The notes under the pieces are model-generated. The model was not told the DNA's origin. It saw only the letters and a program-made list of their open reading frames with translations, and did not search any database. Position numbers and translations under genes: made by a program. Shown in pieces: positions 20,721 to 32,351 of a DNA stretch of 64,000 nt. Source of the stretch: Megalobrama amblycephala (Eukaryota; Chordata; Actinopteri; Cypriniformes; Xenocyprididae); assembly GCF_018812025.1 (NCBI RefSeq), contig NC_063052.1:24853726-24917725 (forward strand), written 5' to 3'. Each line of letters starts with the position of its first letter. Positions within the stretch are counted from its first letter, which is position 1.

Positions 20721-22321
20721 AGAGCAAGATTAAAAGAGAGATAGATGGGGAATACCCCTCACGTTTATTCGGTCTCTTTGCTGTGTTTTACCTCTTGACT
20801 TTTCTGACACCTTTCAGTGGACTGACATTTAAAGTGTTCTATAAATGGAGATTGTTATTTCCAGCCAACGTCGTTGCAGAGTTTCACTGTGTAATTGGCA
20901 ATGCGCGTGAGAACCGTGAGGTGTAAAGCACAGTAAAAACCCATTACAATGACTATTATTGAGCGGATTCAATCAAGCCTTTAGGGTTTGTTCTGTGACA
21001 TAATCACTCTCACTCGTACGACTTGGGGGTCATAGATCATTATATTATCAAAGCTGCCTGGCCAGCTGTTTTTAATGTGTTAAGGTAAGTCTTCCTGGGT
21101 TATTGCTAGCAAGGTCAAAGTTCAAGTGTTAGGACCGCTACCATTACATGAGTTTTACCTGAGGACATTCTCTTTGTTGTGTTTCTGCTGTTTCATAGCT
21201 TTTGTCTAATTGGTCCTTGAGGGAAAGTGTGCAGGCTGTTTCAGCAGTATGTCTCTCTCTCTCCCTGTGTGTGTGTGTGTGTGTGTGTGTGGGTGTGTGT
21301 GGGTGTGTGGGTGTGTGTGTGTGTGCATGCCCCATTGGTACCCACATTGAAGTCCTATTGAAAAACATCTGTTTACTTGTCCATTCTCTGACTAAGCTGT
21401 GCGCTGCACTTAAGCTTACTGTTTTTCAGTGCATTGTTTATGTATTTTATGTGATTTTTTTTTTTTGTTTGTTTTGTTTTTGGCTTTATTTATTTATTTT
21501 CTTGTTAGTTTTTTTTATGCATCAATTAAACATCTTGCAGATTTATATTCATTGATCATGACTGCTAATGCTGACTTTTTGTGAATCAGCTATATATCAG
21601 CCAATAATCAATTTTAAAATTTAAGATGTATGTAATGGTAATATTGATACTACATTATGCTTATAATGATTCCAATTAATAATAATATTAAAAATAATAT
21701 TTATAATAATATTTAAATAAACATAATTTAATGTTAATTATTACATATTATTCACAAAGAGAATGTTTTCTCTCTTTTTATTTAGATACACAATAAATTT
21801 GAATTAAATAATTAAGGTATTTGTGGAACAGGTCTCTACCAGGCAAAATGGAACAAGTCTCTAAAGCCCACCAGGGCTTCAATTATTTGATCAAAACCCA
21901 GTAAAAACAGTAATATTGTGAAATATTAGGACCGCTCCCTAACATTTGACTAGAAGAGGCTTAGGCGACCAAAAATTTTATTAGTCTGTTAGTCGCAGAA
22001 AAAAAACTTGTGGCAAAGTTACGCAGACCATGAGGGACAGATCTTTACCGGCGGGTCCTTGTGGTAATTACAGTATGTCGGGCAGGAAATCCAAACGTCG
22101 GCCTTTCATTCATCAACCTCAAATATGGCTTACCATTTGAAACCTTTAAGTATCAACTTTACATGGCTGCTCACTCTAACCTTAAACTAGATAAATGTGC
22201 GCTATTACGGTATTAGACGCATATCCAAGTGTTTATGTGGGGTGCGGAAGCTAAACTATAGTGCGCTTACCACATGACATGGAGGCCGTGCAATCACTTG
22301 CATTTTTTTCCTGATAACAGC
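20721..22321. other. Intronic DNA with a microsatellite and decayed repeats
   Basis: Apart from the (TC)n(GT)n tract at 21251-21325, the part from 21440 to 21790 is AT-rich low complexity. A fragment at 21888-21925 (CAGTAAAAACAGTAATATTG) belongs to the hAT-like MITE family. Text around 21960-22010 (TATTAGTCTGTTAGTCGCAG) may be another hAT remnant. No gene is seen. Confidence 0.45.
21251..21325. repeat. (TC)n(GT)n compound microsatellite
   Basis: CTCTCTCTCTC followed by a long GT run interrupted by GGGTGTGTGG units. Confidence 0.95.
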
Positions 22322-22325
22322 TTAA

Positions 22326-23252
22326 AGGTGCCATTGAATTGAAAATTGATTTTACCTCAGCATAGTTGAATAACAAGAGTTCAGTACATGGAAATGACAT
22401 ACAGTGAGTCTCAAACTCCATTGTTTCCTCCTTCTTATATAAATATCATTTGTTTAAAAGACCTCTGGAAAACAGGCGAATCTCAACATAACACCAACTG
22501 TTACGTAACAGTCGGGGTGTACGCCCCCAATATTTGCATATGCCAGCCCATGATTGAGGCATTACACAAGGGCAGCCAGTATTAACGTCTGGATCTGTGC
22601 ACAGCTGAATCATCAGACTAGGTAAGCAAGCAAGGACAACAGTGAAAAATGGCAGATGGAGCAATAATAACTAACATGATTCATGATAACATGATATTTT
22701 TAGTGATATTTGTAAATTGTCTTTCTAAATGTTTCGTTAGCATGTTGCTAATGTACTGTTAAATGTGGTTAGTTACCATCGTTTCTTACTGTATTCACGG
22801 AGACAAGAGTCGTCGCTATTTTCATTATTAAACACTTGCAGTCTGTATAATTCAACTTTATTCTTTGTAAATCTCTCCAACAGTGTAGCATTAGCCGTTA
22901 GCCACAGAGCACTATCAAACTCATTCAGAATCAAATGTAAACATCCAAATAAATACTATACTTACGCGATTAGACATGCTGCATGATGAACAATTTGTAA
23001 AGATCCATTTTGAGGGTTATATTATCTGTGTGAACTTTGTTTATGCAGTGATAGAGTTGAGAGCTCAGGAGGGGGCGGAGAGCGCGTGATTTAAAGGGGC
23101 TGCAGCATGAATCGGCGCATTTCTAATTATGCCTCAAAATAGGCAGTTAAATCTAAAATCTAAGGGGTATTTTGAGCTGAAACTTCACAGACACATTCAG
23201 GGGACACCTTAGACTTATATTACATCTTGTAAAAAAACATTTGATGGCACCT
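22326..23252. mobile_element. TTAA-type element (GGTGCCAT family), complete copy
   Basis: TTAA at 22322-22325 precedes AGGTGCCATTGAATTG. The right end, TTTGATGGCACCT, is followed by TTAA at 23253-23256. The length is 927 bp. It has the family motifs GTTACGTAACAGTCGGG and CAAATGTAAACATCCAAATA. Its right subterminal segment (GGGTATTTTGAGCTGAAACT to TTACATCTTG) is shared, inverted, with the TATTATGC family. Its internal site GTGGTTAGTTACC corresponds to the place where the THAP element landed in copy 1. Confidence 0.85.
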
Positions 23253-23526
23253 TTAAACAACTTAAAATACTCTGTAATTTTTGGTCATACATCCTAGAAT
23301 AAGAGTAATATATCATTCGAAACTGTAAAGGGTCTACTTTTATTTGTGTAAACTCACAATGACAAGAAAATGTTGTGCCTTTGTAAAATAAGGAAAACAA
23401 ACAGGATGCGCTTTCCGCCGTCTCGGTCTCCCTGAACTGGAGCCCGTCACAAAAATGAACTGAAACTCAGCATATAGGCTACATAACTCACAGACATGAG
23501 AAATATATCTACAGAAAATTTTCAAA

Positions 23527-23724
23527 AGATATCTATTTCAAATAAATGCTGTTCTTTTGAACTTTATACTCATCAAGTAATCCTGAAAAATATATCATGG
23601 TTTCCACAAAAATGTTAAGCAGCAAAAACTGTTTTTAATTATAGTAATAGTAACAACCATAATTAATAATTAAGCACCAGTAATAACTGAGCACCAAATC
23701 ACCATATTAGAATAGCTATTTGTG
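23527..23724 (-). repeat. hAT-like MITE fragment, inverted
   Basis: Carries, in reverse orientation, family blocks including TTCAAATAAATGCTGTTCTT and GAGCACCAAATCACCATATT. The Tc1 derivative beginning at 23747 lies directly to its right. Confidence 0.65.
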
Positions 23725-23746
23725 TTTGTATCATTGCGGTAATTTA

Positions 23747-24484
23747 CAATGCACAGCATAAATGAGTACACCCCCTTTGAAACTTCTGAAAGTCAGCAAT
23801 TACTCAATTACTTAGAAGACATGTTAGGGTTCTTTAGAGAGATAATGTTCCAGCAAGTCTGCTTAATCAAATACCAAAGAAGCATGTCAAAATTATTCAG
23901 GAAAATAAGATTTTCTTATCAAGGTGATTAAAATGCTGTTTAGTAAACATGAGTACACCCTCCTAAAAGTTACTAAATAAAACGAAATAAAAATTTGCTG
24001 GTGTAAGGTTAAGGCAATCTTTGATCAACAGGTAAGTATGTTGAACCAAAACATTTAAAGAGAAGTAATTTCCTCATTCCCTGCATTGTTGGGCATTTTT
24101 TTCAAAATGACAATGATGGTATGCATTCTCCCAAGGTGAAAAACCTTCTGTGGACATGTATTGAACTCAATCTTAACACTCTTGAGCACCTGTGGGGGAT
24201 TCTGTAGAGACGAGTTGAGCAACACTCCCCATTAAAGATCAGGGCATTTAAGGAGCTCATCATCCAGAAGTTAAACAGGACAGGTGTGACAATTAGCGAC
24301 GACAAAATTGACTAATTTACTTATTTTATGGCTATTAATGACATATATTTCTCAGTTTTTATTATGTATATGTTTAATACATTTTAGTTTTGCCATCTTT
24401 TCATGAATTGTATTATTGATCAAAAAGAAAATACATCTTTTGTATTTGTTCAGAGTGGGTGTACTCATTTATGCTGTGCACTGT
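23747..24484 (+). mobile_element. Internally deleted Tc1/mariner element
   Basis: The left end, ATGCACAGCATAAATGAGTA then CACCC, is the inverse of the right end, GGGTGTACTCATTTATGCTG then TGCACTGT. A TA precedes the left end. A transposase remnant survives at 24150-24290: GAACTCAATCTTAACACTCT then TGAGCACCTGTGG, the degraded LNPIEHLW block near the third catalytic residue. Length 738 bp against about 1.3-1.6 kb for complete relatives. Confidence 0.8.
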
Positions 24485-24639
24485 GGTTAATGTTAGTTTT
24501 ATGTTCTGAACAACAACAACAACAAAAAACTTTAAGTATATTTAATTATTGCAGGTTTGATTTGATTCACTTTATGTATTTAATCTCACTTTATTAACCA
24601 ATGTCTTTGCTGCTGACCTTCAATGACACTCAAGGCATA

Positions 24640-24922
24640 CGCAAAAAAGGGGCGAGGCCTGGTTGAGTTGAGTTAGTAGTGTGTTGAAACTCACGGTTGT
24701 GGTAAGGGGCGTGACATTTCAGAAACACGCTCAAAGCAGTTGATCAATCACAACACACTGGTCCAGCTGTTTAATCAGAGCACACTGTGCTTTTTGGAAG
24801 AAGGGGCTTCATCGAAACAGGAACTAAACAGAGCATTTTTTGAAAAATCAAGAATGAAAGCCTATTCTAGTTGACCACAAAAACAAATTCAAGACTTTGT
24901 AAAAGGGCATAATAGGTCCCCT
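24640..24922. repeat. Right-end fragment of a TATTATGC-family TTAA element
   Basis: The right end, GGGCATAATAGGTCCCC, is followed by a TTTTAAA. The inner sequence GTAAGGGGCGTGACATTTC, then AATCACAACACAC, resembles 19050-19110 of the AGGTCCCGTT element. The left end is absent. Confidence 0.6.
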
Positions 24923-25265
24923 TTTAAATGCATTCTTTCCAAGTAAACTTGCCTTGCCTTTTCTGAGTGCACATTTAGATAATTATTTGCTGGTTCAATG
25001 ATTAAGGAGGAGATGGCAAGGAAAATGTGGGGCCTACATAAAAATGATTTAAATGCCAAGTAAATGCCCCAAATGACTGTTTAAGAAGAAACTGTCTGTG
25101 GAGTGAGCAAGTACTGTCACATTAACTAGATGTGCTTTCATCTACTTGTTTCGTTGTTAATAATGGAAAGTCATTCTTTTTCTCGTTGAGTCATCCAAGG
25201 TTAGTCATCCAAATTTCATCTGGCCTCACATGACCTCAGCGCATTTCTCTTCTGTCCAATCACAG

Positions 25266-25486
25266 ATGGAAGGGAGGGGAAATGGAGACGTGATCCAGTG
25301 CTATCCTCCAATAGCTGAGCATCAAGACGAGGGAGATGATGATGATGAAGATGATCAGATACATTATCTCAGTGGTGGAACCAAACAGAAAATGCACATG
25401 CAGAAAAACGATCACCAAACCAACAAAAAGCTCCAGTTTCAGCATACAACTGTTACAAAGCCTGACCTTGCAAATCTCAGCCCAAG
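25266..25486 (+). CDS. kcnh8: kcnh8 coding exon: acidic linker
   Basis: Reads MEGRGNGDVIQCYPPIAEHQ, a highly acidic run (DEGDDDDEDDQ), a polar segment, and KPDLANLSPR at the 3' end. The position and the acidic run match the cytoplasmic linker of Kv12.1 downstream of the cNBHD, and the closing D-L-SPR block is conserved in ELK channels. The acceptor is CCAATCACAG|ATG and the donor CCCAAG|GTGTGT. It starts in phase 0 and ends in phase 2. Part of the acidic run is a GAT-type trinucleotide repeat, so its length may vary between alleles or species. Confidence 0.88.
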
Positions 25487-25618
25487 GTGTGTGCACGCCT
25501 ACACATGCATGTATTTAAAAAGCATTAAAAGATACAGCATTTTAATAGACATTTGCTCACTGGTGCATGAAGGACCTTGTGAGAACAGTAAAGTGGTTTT
25601 CTGTTTGTGTGTGTTCAG

Positions 25619-25734
25619 GGTTGTGGACGGCACAGAGGACAGTGATGGTACAGAAAATTCCCACACGTTTATATTTTCCTCCAGTCATCAGCACACTGTC
25701 AGTGGTGCAACTAATACCACAGCCACCACAGCAG
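25619..25734 (+). CDS. kcnh8: kcnh8 coding exon: VVDG block
   Basis: The first base completes Arg of LSPR. It then reads VVDGTEDSDGTENSHTFIFS, followed by SSHQHTVSGATNTTATTA. The SPR-VVDG-ED junction is a conserved landmark of ELK C-termini (SPRIVDGIED in relatives). The acceptor is GTGTGTTCAG|GG and the donor GCAG|GTTTGT. It ends in phase 1. The intron separating it from the previous exon is only 132 bp, a multiple of three, with no in-frame stop. Confidence 0.88.
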
Positions 25735-26041
25735 GTTTGTGAGTGTGTGTAAATGTGTGTGCTGGCAGAGGCTGGATAAGTTGTTGTGGCGTCTTTTGTC
25801 TTTATACCAGTATTTCAAGGCTGACGCATAATAAAGGATAACACCATTTCCAGTATTTATTAATGATAATCTTTTGTTTATCTCCTTAAAGAAAGTCACC
25901 CATATCTACTTTTGTTTTAGATCTGACACAGATGTCCAAGCTGTTCTTTCCCTCTTAAATTTCATTCACGCTCACGGATATTCATTGTTTCTCGTATGTT
26001 GACCAATACTGTAAAATTGAATACTACTGCCTTTAGCTTTA
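25735..26041. other. Intronic DNA, no feature recognised
   Basis: A short GT-rich start, then AT-rich sequence up to the inverted-repeat element at about 26042. Confidence 0.5.
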
Positions 26042-27636
26042 TTTTTTCCATACACAAAAGGTTAACCCTGGGTCGTTCTAAACCCTGGGTAAATGGAATC
26101 CAGGATTATCTTGCTTCACTTTTCACACTGCTCATAATTTACCTGGGGTTAAGAATTAATCCTAAGTATTCATAAACTGATGTTTCACATTGCACATTCT
26201 TAAACCCTGGGTTAACGTTCTTATTTGCATATGTGCAGTGTCAGTGTCATTGATTGGAAAAAACGCAGGACGCGACCTGTTTACATAGCTCTAGCATTGC
26301 GTGTCCTCATATTTGACTATAAAGGGACCAGAGGTATAAAGAGTAATTGAAAACCATACTTGAGTAAAAGTACTGATACCTTACATCGAAAATGACTCCA
26401 CTACAAGTTACAAGTAGCCAATTCCAATATGACTAAAAGTCTTAAAGTATCTGATTTTAACAGTACTTTTAAAGTATTTAACTCATGCTGAATGTAGGCT
26501 CAGAGATCCACTTGTCCTCAACACCTGAGAGACATGGTAGTGAAAATAAGAAACAATTGAATTGTAAGATGAGAAATCAAGTTTATTTTCTAAAATCAAA
26601 ATAAAACTGAACACCTCAATGTTGCAATAAATCAAGGTTGACACAACGACCTTTTAAATGTCTACAAACTCTCAAGTCTCAGTTAAGCTCAGGTGCACAA
26701 AAAGGCCATAAGTAACCCAATAAGTAAACCAATATCCTTCAAAACAGTCTTGTCAATATAGCGGATAAATAAAACAATGTTAGGTAAAATGAAATAGTCT
26801 ACTGTATGTGCTGGTTTGAGCCTCATCACCAGCTGCAGTCACTTCCTCATCTAATAAATCAAACACCTGCGATCAAAAACTACCTGCTAATGCACTCACA
26901 TTCAAGTAAAGTAGCCTTGTTGACAAGTTTTGAGGGAGTAAAGGTAAAATGCACAAGATATAGTACCTTCAATGCACTTAGATGGCGATATCGCTTCCTT
27001 ATATCAGAAACAAACTGCTGCAGAAAAAGTTAGGTGCCATGAAAAATGTAATTTGTAATTGCATTACTCATCACAAATGTAGTGGAGTAAAAAGTACAGT
27101 ACATTTACTTGCTCAAAAATGTAGTCAAGTAGAGAGTAAAAGTTGCCAATATCTTTGATACTCAGTACAACTACAAAGTAGCCAAAAAGATACTTAAGTA
27201 CAGTAACTAATTATATTAAGTACTTTACACCTCTGAAAGGGACTATTTTGGACTATAAAGGTAAGAATGACTCAAATTGTCATGTTTTCTGTCAGCATTT
27301 GACATTTTTCCTCTCAAACGCTGAATTTACTGTTTATATACAATACGCAGTGTTTCCGTGACTGTCCAAAGCAGGCAAATATGAGTATGTGATTGGTGTT
27401 TGTTGCTAGGCGTCTAGACATCGTTTCACACTGTAAAGTCTGGCACTGCAATGCAGGGTTAACACAGCAAAAGTGGTGCTAATTCTGCTCCGGAGCAGGG
27501 TTTCATAACCCCGGGTGAAAAGCAGTGCTAAACCCACTTCTACAGTAAATTACAGATGTGAAATGTTCCTTTACCCGGGGTTAAAAGCAATGTTTAGAAT
27601 GACGATAATTCAGGGTTAAGTGTAGTATGAAAACCC
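26042..27636. mobile_element. Inverted-repeat element (GTTAACCCTGGG family) split by a hAT insertion
   Basis: The left arm has CAAAAGGTTAACCCTGGGTC and GTTCTAAACCCTGGGTAAA. The right arm has TTTACCCGGGGTTAAAAGC, TTTAGAATGACGATAATTCA and GGGTTAAGTG, which are the reverse. Both halves also contain the TTTGACTATAAAG/TTTGGACTATAAAG motif near the hAT insertion site. The outer boundaries are approximate. Confidence 0.6.
26329..27235. mobile_element. Non-autonomous hAT element with 8-bp target duplication
   Basis: The left end is CAGAGGTATAAAG and the right end CTTTACACCTCTG. Perfect 8-bp duplications AAAGGGAC lie at 26321-26328 and 27236-27243. The subterminal sequence repeats motifs such as AGTAAAAGTACTGATAC and TACTTAAGTACAGTAACTAA. 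The 8-bp duplication and CAG-type ends are hAT traits. It is 907 bp with no transposase. Confidence 0.88.
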
Positions 27637-27759
27637 CTAAAGGTGTCATGTAGCTTCATTAGACTGTTATTTATCATTTTTAGACCTTAATTTGATTCAC
27701 TGTGTATTTTCGTATGAAAAAGCAGCTTAGAAATTCTGCAAAGTACCTTCTTTTTTTTG

Positions 27760-27860
27760 TTTCATGGAAAAAAGAAAATCATATCGGTTTTGAAAGACAT
27801 GAGAGTGAGTAAATGGTGACTGGAAATGGTAACAGAATTTTCATTTTTGTGGTGAACTCT
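27760..27860. repeat. Angel-like right-arm fragment
   Basis: Contains GACATGAGAGTGAGTAAATG and CAGAATTTTCATTTTTGTGG then TGAACTCTTCC, as at the right ends of other Angel-like copies. Confidence 0.65.
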
Positions 27861-27948
27861 TCCTAGAAGTCTTTGTAAATTAGTTTTTACTGGATTTTCT
27901 GTCATTGTGAGACAGTTGGACATAACTGTTTTTTTTTTTTCTCTGCAG

Positions 27949-28004
27949 ATTTAGCAGCTAAATCGGAGGACACCAGAGGACAGCTACACTACCTTAACCA
28001 AGAG
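27949..28004 (+). CDS. kcnh8: kcnh8 coding exon: first part of the C-terminal helix
   Basis: Two bases complete Asp, then LAAKSEDTRGQLHYLNQE. Together with the next exon it forms an amphipathic LNQEVSSLGREVAELGRVM heptad segment, comparable to the LNSEV...LTQEVSQLGKDM helix of Kv12.1. The acceptor TTTTTTTTTTCTCTGCAG|AT is strong, and the donor is CAAGAG|GTAAAT. It starts in phase 1 and ends in phase 0. At 56 nt it is recognised by phase and position as much as by sequence. Confidence 0.8.
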
Positions 28005-28060
28005 GTAAATAATTTTTCTATTTAATCTCTGGCAGTCATTTTTTTTTTTTTTTTTTTTTT

Positions 28061-29276
28061 TTGCTGTGTCATTTAATGGTAGGTCTGCATTTAAATTTTA
28101 TTTAGAAAGGCTTCCCATGAACTGTAGGTTTTAAGGCTAATAACCCTGCGCTAAATGTGAATACTGACAGATCGAAACCAGCGCAGCTCAGGTGAGCTCC
28201 TGGTGCCAGGTACGCACAAGCCATATGGCAGGCTGCTGTGAGAGAGGAGAAGGGGATGTTATTCAAACACTAGAGGACATAAAACTCATTAGAAGAGGAA
28301 AGTGGGGCTGGCCCCATGTTGATGATAGAGAATATTCCAACAGTCCAGAGTTCCACAATGCCCTTGAACCCACCACATGTGGTTTCCCACGTATCGCACA
28401 TGTACATGATTCTGTGTAATTCTTGTTTAACACGTCCATTTTGCCATCATTGCCTATAGTAAATCATCAAATTGAAGTGTGATTTTCACAAAACTGTATT
28501 TTGCTTTTTCTAAAAAAGGACACCAAATAGCCAAATGATATGATTTCATATAATTCATACATTTATGTACACCAAAGCACCAATAAAAAAATCAAAGCAA
28601 AAAAACATTTCAGAATTCACAGTGTATAGTATGTGCAACAGCAAAGAGCTTGTTTACATTTTAGGCAAGTCAAGTTGCGATACTGAACAGGACCACATGT
28701 GGAGATGCCAAAAAAACCTAAACCAACCGCCTTGACCTGCATATGTACTAAAGTACACAGCAACATACACAGGACAAATCCAAACATTATCCTGAATGTG
28801 TGTGAAAACGTGAATGTACTGAAATGTGTCTATGCATAAATACAATGTGTGATTAGTGCATTGAGAGCACTCATACATGATTTGTTTGCCCATCAGTATA
28901 ACTCACACGTGCTTAATGTACGACTTCTGTACGTCACCGCAATCGTCTTTACTTTGATTGCAATCCTCATCCATCAAAACTTTCATAGCAAGAAGCTGGT
29001 TTGCTTTATCCAGCCGAGAAACATAGTTTTCATATAATCTGGTCATACAGAGGTGGGATATTTCGACGTTCCGTTCAGACAGGAACAGCACAATGTGGGA
29101 GGGCTCGTGCTCTTCAGATACTATGACAGAATATGACGGAGAGTTTGTATTTTAAAGCGAAACAGACACTGGAATGAATAATTCTCTCTGCCATCTCTGA
29201 TATAATCAGCATGGACTTTTAAGATCATTTAACTGTGTGACGTAAATTATGTTATGATGCAATTTCACATGCTTCC
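28061..29276. other. Intronic unique DNA
   Basis: A poly-T run lies at 28039-28060. The part at 28150-28420 (for example TGATGATAGAGAATATTCCA) is non-repetitive, with a 75-codon frame of no known domain. The part at 28880-29200 has a minus-strand frame that I could not assign and may be an old hAT interior. No exon with kcnh8 content is seen. Confidence 0.4.
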
Positions 29277-29470
29277 ATAATGTTTTTTGCATTAAATGCG
29301 TAAAAAAATTTGTAATTTTAAATTTGGATTTTGAATTAATCGCATGCGTTAACGTTGACAGCCCTAATATCCTTATATATATATATACACACATATTAGG
29401 GCTGTCAATTTAATGTGTTAATTTAATGAATTAGATATGGTGGAAAAAAAACATTAAAATTATTAACCCA
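29277..29470. repeat. Two hAT-like element ends facing each other
   Basis: A right end, GTTAACGTTGACAGCCCTAA, lies at about 29350-29370. A left end, TTAGGGCTGTCAATTTAATG, lies at about 29397-29416. They match the TTAGGGCTGTCAA ends of a common fish hAT family. A short (TA)n tract separates them. Confidence 0.55.
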
Positions 29471-29789
29471 TTTAAATCACCCACACCACCTAGACCTATG
29501 TAGTTCATCTTACAATTCATATAGTTGATTGGTGATGAACATGAAGCAGGGCAACAACTCCCTGAATCATTCATTCAAACCGTTTTTTTTTTTTTTTTAA
29601 TCATTCAAATTAATTAAATATTTTAGATTTCAACAATTGCATGTTATTTTGTTTAGCTGTCTGTTCAGAATCGTGGGAGAATTGTGATCTCTGTTTGAAA
29701 CAAAAATATTATAATAGATAGATAGATCGATACATAGATAGATATCAAAAGCTAAGAAATATAGCCCAGCATATATCGCACAGCAAAAA

Positions 29790-30327
29790 ATTACATCATA
29801 GAAAGCAACGTAATTACCACATTCAAGGTCCAGAAAAGTAGTAAAGACATTGTTAAAATGGTCAACATGACTACAGTGGTTCAACCTTAATGTTATAAAG
29901 CGACGAAAATACTTTTTGTGTGCCAAAAAAAAAAAAAAAAACTTTATTCAACAATTTCGTCACTCCCCTGTCATTCTCCTATGCTGTTTACGTTGCATAG
30001 TCATTGAAGGCTTCTGTGTACTACGTCAAAATGCTGACTCATTATTGGCCAGCTCCTGTGTCAGCATCACACACGTGTTGTGTTGCTCACGTGAACAACG
30101 TCGGCCAATACTGAGTCGGCATTCTGACATGGTACACAATGTCTTTACTACTTTTCTGGACCTTGAATGTGGTAATTATGTTGCTTTCTATGGGGATAAA
30201 AAAATCTCTCGGATTTCAAAAATATCTTAATTTGTGTTCTGAAGATGAACAAAGATCTTATGGGTTTGGAACGACATGAGGGCGAGTAATTAATGACAGA
30301 ATTTTCATTTTGGGCTGAACTAACCCC
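29790..30327. mobile_element. Angel-like palindromic element
   Basis: Inverted arms span AAGGTCCAGAAAAGTAGTAA (left) and TTACTACTTTTCTGGACCTT (right). Both strands translate to the same VFTTFLDLECGNYVAFY string, which is direct proof of the palindrome and shows that the frames are not genes. The right end, GGGCTGAACTAACCCC, meets TTAA (30328-30331). The left terminal part is missing. Confidence 0.8.
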
Positions 30328-30331
30328 TTAA

Positions 30332-32350
30332 CATTAACTGAATATTAATGTTTAATAAAAATCCATCAGGACATGAAAGACTTACTGTCAGTCTGGCTTT
30401 TAATTTAGATTTTAATGTATTTTTCCATGTTTTTCCCCAGTGAAATATATTCTCAAAATCCTTATTTAATCATTTAATTAACGCTGCAGTTCTTATTGCA
30501 TAAAAACTACAGATCGGACCCTGACAGAGAACTGTATTTCTGCTGAGTATTGGCATGGATATAAATCCATGTGACAACCCACAGTCTTGATTGTCAGCCC
30601 ACGGCTTTGACATGAGGCTTTTGACAGGTAATGTCGTGAGAGGGACGCCCTGCTGCTGTGACTCTTCCTCATTTTTTCCCTCTCTGTCTCTCTCTTGTAT
30701 CTCACTATATATTTTTGACAGCTGGCCTCTCAGCAGGATTTTGTTGTAATCCATGCTTGATTCGGTCCACCAAGAGGATGAGGGCTCTCTTCCTGTTGTC
30801 CCTTCCTGTTTGAAGCTGTTGTCTTGTACCTCCCCGCCTCTGATGGCATTTATGGATCATTACCCAGTTACCCTCATTATTGGGTATTATCATTTGTTGG
30901 CACGATTCTGAGGGTGGCTGCCAAATCAGTGTCCATCTGAATCTGGATCATCTGTGCTGTGTTCTGGACCGTCACGAATATTATTATTCTGAGCTAACCA
31001 TAAGTACAGGGGATGTGTACAGAGGACGCACAGCACAAAAAGATACACAGAAAGAGTAATTATGGGAATCCAAATTGAATTTAGTGAGCTGTGGTACTTC
31101 ATGATAACTGTAAGTGTTAGTGCTTTTCTAGAAAAATCAATTGGAGACAACATAATGCTCAGTATGGTGGCTTTATGAATGGAAGTTGCTTTTCAGGTAT
31201 TAGACCTAATCAACATTTTGATCATTTTAATTGGACTAGCCTGAAAAATGCATTTTTAGCAGAATATAAGCATTGTTGTACATAAACCCATTTTAAAAAG
31301 TTTGTACTGAAATATTTAATTTTAAGCTGCTCTTCGTCATGTTTTCTCAGCTCAGTTATATATAGGGTCTATAATAAATTTTGTTTGTTTGTTTGTTGTA
31401 TTTCAGGTAAATGTATATGTTCAGGTTTTGTACTTTCACCCAGATTCAAAAGCCAAAGAAAAACTGAGGGACAAAAATAATCAGTTATACAGACCCTTTG
31501 TGAAATGGGGATCTACACCAGGGACTGTAAGTAATGATCTTTCTAAAGAGGAAAAAACCCTGAAATAACTAAATATCAATAAGTCAACAACGAACAATAA
31601 TGTCCCATGGGACCTAAATAAATAACACCCCAGTTTCACCTGAAAGCTGCTGGCTCTAGCAGGCAGTGACAGATGGGTGGATGCAGAGGGACAACCCAAG
31701 GCCTTATAAGATCATACTGTTCTGTTGCTGTGGGAAACTGTTTTAATTTGTTTTTGTTTTTTCTTGTTTGTTGTAACCCTTTCAAAAAAACTTGATCTTT
31801 ATATACTGGAGTATATATTACAAATGTTTAGAATTAAAGATTTATGTTATCCAAGCAGGACACACAAAGAGTCTTAATAAGCAATTTTGTTTCAATCCTA
31901 TACTTTTCATTTACTTTATAAAATAAATATATAAATAAATAAAAGAATAAATGTTTGCAGCATGCATGTGAATGCATCAAATTAATTTTCGTAATGTAGC
32001 ATTGTATAATATTTACTGTATAAATTGGTCAAGCTTAAGTTTTTAATAAATGTTTGCAGAACATTACAAGTATTATAAAATACTAGAATATTTTTAGTTA
32101 TTTTATATTTTGTTTTATATTTTTAATTTTTGTGACATCCCTTTCACAAAACATTACTTGCAAATGCATGTTATTGTATCAATATAATTTGCATAACATT
32201 GCATTGTATAATGTTTTATTTATTATAAAGTTCAAAATTTATTAAAATGACAGTTAAACATTTAATTTAATTGATTTAGAAAAACAAAATATTTTTTCAC
32301 TAAAATACACTGTTTAGAAAGGAAATATTTTTTTGTAAATCAAGAAATGT
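30332..32350. other. Unique intronic DNA
   Basis: No transposon ends were found. The part at 30480-30990 is mixed in composition (GGCATGGATATAAATCCATG, TCTTGATTGTCAGCCCACGG) and could be conserved. The part at 31740-32330 is AT-rich low complexity. Open frames are short and without domains. Confidence 0.4.
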
Positions 32351-32351
32351 G

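Noticed and set aside
25230..25742. Single 170-codon exon spanning the acidic linker and the VVDG block
   Set aside because: Good donor and acceptor sites at 25487 and 25618 and the family's expected SPR-VVDG junction favour two exons. The read-through is kept only as a possible retained-intron form.
29630..30230. Frames on both strands with VFTTFLDLECGNYVAFY
   Set aside because: They are the two arms of one palindromic repeat, not genes.
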